Assembly: GCA_964420145.1 (NCBI GenBank) | Contig: CAYQRB010000032.1 | Span: forward strand, 1-9,074 | Source of the DNA: JAJTYI01 sp964420145 | GTDB taxonomy: Bacteria; Patescibacteriota; Dojkabacteria; B142; OLB20 | DNA length: 9,074 nucleotides | Reading direction: 5' to 3' | Shown: positions 1 to 7,533 of the stretch, one piece after another | Layout: each line of letters begins with the position of its first letter | Position numbering within the stretch: the stretch's first letter is position 1 | The notes under the pieces: generated by a model | The model's database searches: none | The model's input: only the letters and a program-made list of their open reading frames with translations | Told to the model about the DNA's origin: nothing | Made by a program: the position numbers and the translations under genes

Positions 1-2
1 CT

Positions 3-3000
3 ATTGCTCCTAGTGTTTTCTCTACAAACAACGGGATAGAGGGACTTGGATATATCTATATTACTTCTCCAGATATTATTATTATAGATACTACAATTCC
101 CAAATATTCAGGGAGGGATGTTATAGATTATCTTGTTAGTAATCCTAGATTCCAATCAACTACAACAAAAGTAATAGTTCTTCAGGAACAGTACAAAAAA
201 CACAGTCTCCCAAACCACTTTTTGGTAATCAATAAATCAAACAAAAACGCTTTTAGCCAACTTTGTGAAGTGCTACTTACTTGTATGCAGATTTCTCCCA
301 AGGAAACTCAACCTGCTTTGTTTAGTAAGCTAGGTCGTTTTGTTTTCTCGTCTGGGAATAAAGAGGATTTATTACAAAGTAGAGTGGAAAACAGACCATC
401 TCCTTTAAGGGCAATATCAAAATCAAAGTGGCTAGGTTTATCTATCCTTACGAGTGTATCTTTGACTTTGATGGTACTAATCTATGGGAAACCACAAGAG
501 GAGAATATAGTTCAAAAAGACAAAGATAAAATAGAGTTCAGAAGAAAATACTACCCTACTATGATAGTAAGTCTGGTAACGCTGATGTTGGTGATTATCA
601 ATTTGGGTGTGTTTGGGTTGACACAGCTCGGTCTTTGGAAAAGACAGCTAGAAGGAGCGGGAGCACTGGTCACTTTTACGGTAAACAGCGTTCTTGACGG
701 AGAAGATCTCAATCCTGGAGACGGAATCTGTGATGCGGGAGATGGAGCTTGCACTCTAAGGGCTGTAATCCAAGAAGCTAATACGCAGACTGATAGGGTA
801 GATGTAGGGTTTAACATAAAAGATCAGGTAAGTGAGATATCAGATAATAGTTTTGATTATTCCCTGCTTGAAGAATCACAAGCCCAAAGGAAAACTTTTT
901 ATGATGAGATAAATGGGACATATTGGGCGTTGTATATTAGTGATGGAGGCCTAACCTATGCATACTCTAAAGACGGTACAAACTGGGGAACTGCCGGAGT
1001 TATAGGTAGTATAGCTTCAGCAGATTTTTCACTTTACTATAAAGTTATTACCGGTGTGCCACGGTTATATGTGGTTACTCATGGTGATGGTTATGATATC
1101 TGGATATATCAAGTGGAAGTAGGGAATACCACCTTAAACTGGGGAAGTACACACATAGTTTTTGATGGTGGTATTATGGGGAATTTCTATAATAAACCCG
1201 TAATATCAGTATCTGAAGATAACTATCTATTTGTAGCATCCCAAAATCGTAACAACTTAGACGAAACACAAAAAATAGTAGTAAAAAAATCCAGTATCAC
1301 AGTCCCTGTGGTAGATATTGATGATTTGACCTGGGAGACTACAAATTTAGGGACTTCTGCACCCTCGTGGCCTCCGATAAATATTGGAGATATAGCGTTG
1401 GTATCACAAACAGGGTCAAATATGGTACTGGTCTCTACAGATGACACAGGCGGTGTTACAGCCTGGAAGTATAATGGGAGCGAGTGGGTGGATACTGCAG
1501 AGTCTCCTGTGTATTTGACAGATACTCCCAAAATCTCTGCTATTCGAGATGAAAGTGGTAATACACACCTGACATATACCAAAGGTGATGGAAAAATATA
1601 TTATAAATCACTTGGATTTTCTTCTCTTGAGTGGAGCGATGAGCAGGAAGTACATAATCAGGCTGTAACCGCACAATCTCTGTTTTATGATCTTGTAAAC
1701 GACAAACTTACAGTTTTTTATAATCAAGGAGATAAACTATATTATAAGCAAGCTAGTACTCCTTTTGGTAGTGGTGATTGGGATATAACTGGAACATTTT
1801 TGGATGTTGTTCCAATAAGTATTTCTGCAGGACAGAGTTTGCAGACAGGATATCCATATGTACTTTATATTAAACCACGAATGAGCCTGTATCAGGCAAA
1901 GTTTGCTATCATAGGGTCGCCTGAAGTAAAAGTCATACAACCAGGAGCAAACTTGCCTATGATTACCAAGACTGGAGCAGAGATCAATCTCAATGCATCA
2001 ACTCAGCCGGGGAGTAACTGTAGTACTTCAAACCTCAAGGTTGCACTAAACGGTTCAAAACTACAAGAACAAGAAGGAGGAGATGGTTTTTATCTAAACT
2101 TGAACCCTGACCCTGATACTATCTCTTCTATCAGTGGTTTCTATATAGGCTCTTTTGATGATGGTAGTGGTGTGAGAGTAATAGGGGGGTCTAGTGGATA
2201 TGGGATAAATATTAAGTGCAATGTGATAGGGCTAGACCAATACAACTATACAGAGCCAAACCAGTACGGGATAAAAGTCGATAGTAACAGCTCGGTTTTA
2301 ATAGGAGGGGAGAGTGTATTAGAGAGAAACATTATTTCTGGAAATCTCCAGGACGGAGTTTATTTGGGAAGTGTAGATCCCGAAAGTCCACACACCATAA
2401 TCATACAAAACAACCTTATAGGAGTAACAAGCGATGGTGAGTCGCTGGAGGGGAACGGGAGAAACGGTGTTTTCCTAGATAGTGGAGAGCTAAACGATAC
2501 AACAATATTAAAAAACAATATCTCAGGAAATGGTCTTAACGGTATAAAACTAGGTGAAGGTAATCCCGATAGTGGTGTAGGAGCTAGTATATACTTCAAT
2601 ACTATTACTGATAATGCACAAAGCGGAATAGAAGTTTTGAATATAACCAAAACTCCTGTTCCTACAAGTACCCCTACATCTACACCATCTCCTACAGCTA
2701 CAAGTATAGTGATCCCAACATCCATAGGAACGATTGCACCGACAGGTATAGGAGGAGACTCTGGAAATGGTGGTGATAATCCAGAAAGCGATGGTCCGAC
2801 TAACACTCCAAAACCACCAACCAACACCCCAAAACCACCAACTAACACTCCAAACCCACCAACTAACACTCCAAAACCACCGACCAATACTCCAAAACCA
2901 CCAACTAGCACGCCGACTAGGACTCCCACACCTATTCCAACCAACACTCCAAAACCACCAACTAGTACGCCGACTAGGACTCCCACACCTATTCCAACCA

Positions 3001-5768
3001 ACACTCCAAAACCACCAACCAGCACGCCGACTAGGACTCCCACACCTATTCCAACTAACACTCCAAAACCACCGACTAACACTCCGACCAAAACTCCCAC
3101 ACCTACAGCGACAAGAATGCCGGTACCAACTAATACTCCTATACCTGTGAATATAACTCTTACTTATTCAGGTTTGAATAAAGATCAAGTTACCCTAAAT
3201 TGGTACGGAATTGCCTCGGCTTCTGAGTATTGGATATATAAATGTAGTTTTGATGCTAATCTGGAATGTACCCCTGGGGGAGGGGCTAATTTTGCTTCAC
3301 TATTGTCTGGTGGTTTAGGGTCTAAAATGTATGTGGATACAGAAAAGTGGTATACGGGTATAAATAGGAAGTATATGATTAAAGCAGTTAATACTGCCGA
3401 TACTGTAATAGGGGTAAGTAATATACTTTTTATAAGTATAGGTCAAAACGGATATCCTCCTTCTGGCTACTGTCCGATAGGGCAAACTTGTACAACAGCA
3501 AGTTCCTGGTTTTCTGCAGATGCTCCGGAAGAGGGAGTTCCGCACATCGTCTCCATACAAAGTAACGATATTACAGGTAACAACACAGGGATAAGGTTCA
3601 AAACAGGATTGGGGAAAGCTAGTGTAGCAGGGAACACACTAACTGATAACGGAGTGGGGATATGGCTGGAAGATGACACTACATATGAAGCGTCTCTCTC
3701 TCAAAACCTCATCACTTCCCACCACGCTATCAAGCTAGGCTCGGTTCGTAACATAAACGACGCAGGAGATAGTGATGAAGGTCCAAATGGTTTACAAAAT
3801 TACCCTGTTTTATCTTCAGCAGAAATAGGTAGTGAAACAAAAATATACGGAGGATTTAACAGTACTCCATATTCGCATTACAGAATAGAAGTGTTTGGTT
3901 CTTCCAGTCCTTCTCTAAATGAACCTGTAGCAGAAAAATATATTGGGTTTAAAGATATTGCAACCAATAGTTCAGGGATTTATGATTTTTCTTCTGCTCC
4001 TATTACTATAAACGGAGTACCTCCTTCGGGGTACGGATCCATAACAGCAACAGCTTCCAGATGTGTGGATTATGGATGCGGGGATGGCTTGGTTAGAACA
4101 TCTGAGCTAAGTAATGGTATAGAAGCAACCATACTGGAGTTGCCTCCTACAGAAACACCGACTCCCACACCAACAGATATATTGCTACCGACCGAAACTC
4201 CAGAGCCAACTCCTACAGACATAGGGTTTCCTCTCTCTCCATCGGATACGCCAGTACCGGGAGCTACAAATACGCCGATACCTAGACCAACCAATACACT
4301 AGTGCCTACAGCAACCAATCTACCTTTTCCGACTGCTACGAACATACCTGATATACAAACACCGACAGAGATTTCTCCAACTAGAGCTTCTTCTCCCTCT
4401 CCTACTCCTGCAGAGGGGAGACCAGGGCTAGTAACCTCGCCGACAGCTTCTAGTGTTCTACCTTCTACTGGTGTTACTATAGAGCCAAGTCAAGAGGGCG
4501 GAATCCCTACTCCGACAACGCAATATACGGTAATCGATCCAAATATAGAACATACCAGTACTCCGGGTACTACAGTTATGACTGTTGTTCCTACCAGACA
4601 GGTTGCCATCTTACCGACAGGTCGATATACACCGCCGGATGAATCCATAGCTAACTTACCTGTAGTAAAATCTATGGCACTATCGATATCAAACACAATA
4701 GAAGGAGTTAAGAAATCTTCTCCTGTTGCTGAAAGTGTAGTCAATACAGCAATGAGTGTTGTAGAAAAAACCAAGCCGATTAGTGATAATCTAAACTACC
4801 TGTTATCTCTACAGTTTATCGGGACCCAAACTGCTATTTCGGGAGTCTCTACTATAAATACTATTGCTTTGGTGGGTACTACCTTTGCCGTAGCTTTGGC
4901 CCAACCCAAAGTTCTTTTCTATGCACTTGCCTGGTTCTGGAGAAGAAAGCATGTCAAGCCTTGGGGAGTTGTCTCTGACAAGATCTCAAATGCACCAGTA
5001 GCTTTTGCCAGGGTAGTTCTGTTACAAGGGGCAAAAACGATAGATACTCAAACTACCGATCTTTATGGTAAATATGGATTTGTAGTGGACAAGGGATCGT
5101 ATCAGCTGGTTATATCTCACTCTGACTACATAGACTATAGCAGGGAGGTAAGTATTCACTATGACGGACAAATACTCTCTACTGACTTTGAGCTTTCACC
5201 AAGAAGCATAGATAACTTCGCTTCCAGAGTTCGATGGATATATTATCAGACCAGAAAGTTTATAAGGAAGAATGCGTTTGTATTAAATACCATATTCTTC
5301 TCTGTTGGACTTGTTTACACCCTGTTCGCCGTAACCAATGCACTTACAATATTTAACTATGTAATCCTCTCTTTGTATTTATTACAAATTATACTGATGA
5401 TACTTTTCTATCTCACAAGAGAAAAAGAGTGGGGAGAGGTACTGGATATATCTAGTGGGATGCCTGTAGCTGGAGCAGTAGTGAGGTTGTTTGATAGTGA
5501 AAGACAGTTGGATGTGAGTATTACCGATAAAAACGGCAGGTATAGTTTCTTACTGGAGCCGGGGACTTATTATATAAAGGTAAGTTCTCCTGGTTATGTA
5601 TTCCCCACCAGGGAAGCCCAAAATATAATTACTAATAAATCAGGGGATAAATTGATAAAGTTTACTTTGCAAGATACTCAAAGACTCAATATGAAGCTGT
5701 ATGTGCAAGGCTTCTCTAATGTACAAGCAGGGATAAACAGTCAGGTAATTTTATCTCCGTTTTCTTGA
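3..5768 (+). CDS. Giant membrane-anchored CSLREA/beta-helix surface protein with N-terminal receiver-like domain (5' end outside window)
   Basis: The frame is open from the window edge to a TGA directly followed by TAA (1921 residues visible), so the true start lies upstream; the TTG at 222 falls inside a domain and is not the start. Order by base position: receiver-like domain 3-285 (Asp codon 87-89 in IIIIDTTIP, Lys codon 234-236); hydrophobic helices 429-488 and 549-638; CSLREA-type motif 672-790 (PGDGICD, then CTLRAVIQEAN); beta-propeller-like region 831-1916 with an Asp-box-like SKDGTNW at 966-986; beta-helix rungs 1920-2640; Thr-Pro stalk 2649-3146; FN3-like domain 3150-3440; further rungs and the closing GPNGLQNYPVL module 3537-4130; second Thr-Pro stalk 4140-4640; membrane anchor about 4836-4940 ending FWRRK; carboxypeptidase-regulatory-like domain 4962-5200; helix pair 5274-5414; second such domain 5430-5700. 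Probably an adhesin or surface sensor; no catalytic site was recognised. Function is inferred from architecture only. Confidence 0.9.
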   Translation: MAPSVFSTNNGIEGLGYIYITSPDIIIIDTTIPKYSGRDVIDYLVSNPRFQSTTTKVIVLQEQYKKHSLPNHFLVINKSNKNAFSQLCEVLLTCMQISPKETQPALFSKLGRFVFSSGNKEDLLQSRVENRPSPLRAISKSKWLGLSILTSVSLTLMVLIYGKPQEENIVQKDKDKIEFRRKYYPTMIVSLVTLMLVIINLGVFGLTQLGLWKRQLEGAGALVTFTVNSVLDGEDLNPGDGICDAGDGACTLRAVIQEANTQTDRVDVGFNIKDQVSEISDNSFDYSLLEESQAQRKTFYDEINGTYWALYISDGGLTYAYSKDGTNWGTAGVIGSIASADFSLYYKVITGVPRLYVVTHGDGYDIWIYQVEVGNTTLNWGSTHIVFDGGIMGNFYNKPVISVSEDNYLFVASQNRNNLDETQKIVVKKSSITVPVVDIDDLTWETTNLGTSAPSWPPINIGDIALVSQTGSNMVLVSTDDTGGVTAWKYNGSEWVDTAESPVYLTDTPKISAIRDESGNTHLTYTKGDGKIYYKSLGFSSLEWSDEQEVHNQAVTAQSLFYDLVNDKLTVFYNQGDKLYYKQASTPFGSGDWDITGTFLDVVPISISAGQSLQTGYPYVLYIKPRMSLYQAKFAIIGSPEVKVIQPGANLPMITKTGAEINLNASTQPGSNCSTSNLKVALNGSKLQEQEGGDGFYLNLNPDPDTISSISGFYIGSFDDGSGVRVIGGSSGYGINIKCNVIGLDQYNYTEPNQYGIKVDSNSSVLIGGESVLERNIISGNLQDGVYLGSVDPESPHTIIIQNNLIGVTSDGESLEGNGRNGVFLDSGELNDTTILKNNISGNGLNGIKLGEGNPDSGVGASIYFNTITDNAQSGIEVLNITKTPVPTSTPTSTPSPTATSIVIPTSIGTIAPTGIGGDSGNGGDNPESDGPTNTPKPPTNTPKPPTNTPNPPTNTPKPPTNTPKPPTSTPTRTPTPIPTNTPKPPTSTPTRTPTPIPTNTPKPPTSTPTRTPTPIPTNTPKPPTNTPTKTPTPTATRMPVPTNTPIPVNITLTYSGLNKDQVTLNWYGIASASEYWIYKCSFDANLECTPGGGANFASLLSGGLGSKMYVDTEKWYTGINRKYMIKAVNTADTVIGVSNILFISIGQNGYPPSGYCPIGQTCTTASSWFSADAPEEGVPHIVSIQSNDITGNNTGIRFKTGLGKASVAGNTLTDNGVGIWLEDDTTYEASLSQNLITSHHAIKLGSVRNINDAGDSDEGPNGLQNYPVLSSAEIGSETKIYGGFNSTPYSHYRIEVFGSSSPSLNEPVAEKYIGFKDIATNSSGIYDFSSAPITINGVPPSGYGSITATASRCVDYGCGDGLVRTSELSNGIEATILELPPTETPTPTPTDILLPTETPEPTPTDIGFPLSPSDTPVPGATNTPIPRPTNTLVPTATNLPFPTATNIPDIQTPTEISPTRASSPSPTPAEGRPGLVTSPTASSVLPSTGVTIEPSQEGGIPTPTTQYTVIDPNIEHTSTPGTTVMTVVPTRQVAILPTGRYTPPDESIANLPVVKSMALSISNTIEGVKKSSPVAESVVNTAMSVVEKTKPISDNLNYLLSLQFIGTQTAISGVSTINTIALVGTTFAVALAQPKVLFYALAWFWRRKHVKPWGVVSDKISNAPVAFARVVLLQGAKTIDTQTTDLYGKYGFVVDKGSYQLVISHSDYIDYSREVSIHYDGQILSTDFELSPRSIDNFASRVRWIYYQTRKFIRKNAFVLNTIFFSVGLVYTLFAVTNALTIFNYVILSLYLLQIILMILFYLTREKEWGEVLDISSGMPVAGAVVRLFDSERQLDVSITDKNGRYSFLLEPGTYYIKVSSPGYVFPTREAQNIITNKSGDKLIKFTLQDTQRLNMKLYVQGFSNVQAGINSQVILSPFS
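2799..2903 (+). repeat. Five tandem 21-bp units encoding PTNTPKP
   Basis: Five consecutive 21-base copies begin at 2799, 2820, 2841, 2862 and 2883. They differ at a few positions, mostly synonymous; one gives PTNTPNP. They form the first part of the Thr-Pro stalk of the giant surface protein. The unit length is a multiple of three, so gain or loss of copies keeps the frame. Such stalks usually hold domains away from the membrane or cell wall and may be O-glycosylated (inference). Confidence 0.9.
2892..3106 (+). repeat. 57-bp minisatellite, three near-identical copies plus a degenerate fourth
   Basis: Copies start at 2892, 2949 and 3006, exactly 57 bases apart and differing by only a few bases. 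A fourth, diverged copy starts at 3063 and fades near 3106. Each encodes 19 residues made of the 7-residue PTNTPKP block plus a 12-residue PTSTPTRTPTPI block, so this is a higher-order repeat built on the preceding 21-bp array. The near identity suggests recent expansion by slippage or unequal recombination. Confidence 0.9.
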
Positions 5769-5810
5769 TAAGTTGGTAGTACTTAGCTAAACTAAAATAG
5801 TTAGATTTCA

Positions 5811-5816
5811 TATTAA
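5811..5816 (+). promoter_or_regulatory. Possible -10 element for the downstream FN3 membrane protein gene
   Basis: TATTAA lies seven bases before the ATG at 5824 in the 55-base gap after the giant gene. No Shine-Dalgarno-like sequence precedes the ATG and no convincing -35 is visible. If used, transcription would start at or one base before the ATG, giving a leaderless mRNA. The alternative is cotranscription with the upstream gene. The evidence is weak because the region is AT-rich. Confidence 0.3.
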
Positions 5817-5823
5817 AACTGCT

Positions 5824-7533
5824 ATGAGAATAAAATATCTGCTTGTATTCTGTTTTTCCTTTTTGCTTTTAATGTGGGGGAATACCTTAACTTCTGCCCA
5901 GACTGCTGTCCCTTCCCCCACAGATAGTCCTACCCCTAGTGCTACAGCAACTCCTACTGTAGTATCTTCCCCATCTCCCACTATAGCACCCACAACAACC
6001 CCGACCAATGTTGTCAAACTTCCAGACGCTCCGCAAGGAGTTTCGGCAGAAGCAATCAGCCACGAGAGAATTGATGTAAGTTGGAAAAAGGTAACGAACG
6101 CCAGCGCTTATGAGGTGTATAGAAACAGTGAGCTAGTCGCTATAATGGGTTCTCTATTATTTTCTGACAATGGGCTAACCCCAGAAACTACTTATAGTTA
6201 TAAAGTGAGGGCATTTGATGGTTCAAACTACTCTCAGTTCTCTACGGTTGTTAGTGCAACCAGTAAATCGGAAGATGAAAGTATCCCAGAACCTACGATT
6301 CCTACAGATCCAGATATTAGTGAGAGTCAACCTGCGGTATTTGATAAATATAGTTTTGTAATGATTGGAACTGTTAAACATAACTTATCCTCTATTCCTG
6401 CCTTCGATGCTGGAGAGGATTTTGTAGTTAATGGAAAAACTGAAAATTATGCAGATATAGAGATTGTAACTCAACCAAATATTAAAAGCTTTTATGCCAA
6501 AGCTGATGATAAAGGTTTTTGGGATGTTAAAATAGATACAAGTACTTTTGAAGCAGGTATGCATAGCTTTCAAATTATCATAACAGCGGATAACTTTCCT
6601 GAAGAATACGAAAGTGATGAATATTCTTTTGAGATAAACCAAGTAGAGGATAGTGAAGAAGTAGTTATAGAAGAAAGCTCTTTTGGCTCAAAGGTTAATA
6701 GAATAGTACTAGTTATACTATTGGTCGTTGTTATAATCTTTGCTGTTATGGTTGTCCTTGCCATAAAGAAAGGCTGGTTTAAGAAATTGTTTGGTAAAGA
6801 TAAAGTAGGAGAAGTGGGAACAGGTGATAGTGTTCCTACACCACCCAGTTCACTTGAGGGAATGATAGGAGACATAGAGATGGATAGTGCCGAGCCTTTA
6901 GTAGAGCCTACCAAAACCCAAGAGGTAGTATCTGAGCAAGCTACCGAAACTTCACCCATACAAAATGAATTACAGACCCAGGTATCTCAAAGTGAAGCCC
7001 TACCACCAGCTACTCCGGTAGTGGAAGGTACACAAAATATAGAAGTTGCAAATCAAGAAGAACAACCCTTAGATACGAATAATGTATATATAGAAGAAGT
7101 CCAAGACGATACGCCTTCAGAGAGAAGTAGTATAGAACATATAGGCTCAGAATCAGATAAAGTTGGGGTTGAAGAAACAGAGGAAGGTGAGGACTTTCCT
7201 GTTATGGATTTATCAAATTCTACAACTATAGGAAACAATCAAACAGAAGAGGTTTTGCCTGATCATAATGCACTACCTGTATCGCCAAGTGATGAGACGC
7301 CTTTTGGATCTACTAAGATGGGTGGAGTTACGGATTACTCTTCAATAACAGATGTGTCTCCAGATAATACTCCCGTCAAAGTAGTTGATTCTGGTGCAGG
7401 AGAAATGGTTACGGGCGTGAAAAATATTCCGGATTTATCAGAGAGACCAGAAGAAGCGATATCTAGTACAACATCATCGGAAGTTCCAAATACAGATAAT
7501 ACTAGAAGTCCTTATACGGATACACCATCTTAA
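5824..7533 (+). CDS. Type I membrane protein: Thr-Pro stalk, FN3, Ig-like module, single helix, long acidic cytoplasmic tail
   Basis: This 569-residue protein starts at an ATG that gives a well-formed signal peptide: MRIK, a hydrophobic core at 5-19 and a likely cleavage after TSA at residue 25. A Ser/Thr/Pro linker (28-64) leads to an FN3 domain at about 67-150 (DAPQGVSAEAI, RIDVSWKKV, YEVYRN, LTPETTYSYKVRAFD). Residues about 190-275 resemble a bacterial Ig-like fold, with ADDKGFWDVKID and EAGMHSFQIIITAD. A helix at 294-314 is followed by KKGWFKKLFGK, so the C-terminus is cytoplasmic. The remaining 255 residues are rich in Glu, Asp, Ser, Thr and Pro and are probably disordered. No enzyme motif was seen. 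It lies 55 bases downstream of the giant surface gene and shares its Thr-Pro and FN3 vocabulary, suggesting a common surface role. Its stop overlaps that of the convergent methyltransferase gene. Confidence 0.9.
   Translation: MRIKYLLVFCFSFLLLMWGNTLTSAQTAVPSPTDSPTPSATATPTVVSSPSPTIAPTTTPTNVVKLPDAPQGVSAEAISHERIDVSWKKVTNASAYEVYRNSELVAIMGSLLFSDNGLTPETTYSYKVRAFDGSNYSQFSTVVSATSKSEDESIPEPTIPTDPDISESQPAVFDKYSFVMIGTVKHNLSSIPAFDAGEDFVVNGKTENYADIEIVTQPNIKSFYAKADDKGFWDVKIDTSTFEAGMHSFQIIITADNFPEEYESDEYSFEINQVEDSEEVVIEESSFGSKVNRIVLVILLVVVIIFAVMVVLAIKKGWFKKLFGKDKVGEVGTGDSVPTPPSSLEGMIGDIEMDSAEPLVEPTKTQEVVSEQATETSPIQNELQTQVSQSEALPPATPVVEGTQNIEVANQEEQPLDTNNVYIEEVQDDTPSERSSIEHIGSESDKVGVEETEEGEDFPVMDLSNSTTIGNNQTEEVLPDHNALPVSPSDETPFGSTKMGGVTDYSSITDVSPDNTPVKVVDSGAGEMVTGVKNIPDLSERPEEAISSTTSSEVPNTDNTRSPYTDTPS

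Noticed and set aside
222..224. TTG as the start of the giant surface protein
   Set aside because: The frame is open upstream to the window edge and the upstream codons continue the same receiver-like domain; there is no ribosome binding site at 222.
2360..3100. Antisense 246-residue frame rich in GVLVG repeats
   Set aside because: It is the mirror image of the Thr-Pro repeat codons of the giant gene. The repeats keep several frames open; no gene-like domain is present.
2799..3106. CRISPR-like direct repeats
   Set aside because: The units are contiguous with no unique spacers and encode an in-frame Thr-Pro stalk.
2767..3150. Out-of-frame 127-residue + strand frame rich in LQNHQ
   Set aside because: Shadow of the same 21/57-bp repeats in another frame, inside the real coding sequence.
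5787..5804. Hairpin CTAAACTA-AAA-TAGTTAG as a terminator after the giant gene
   Set aside because: The stem is AT-rich with a bulge and is not followed by a T-run; too weak to call.
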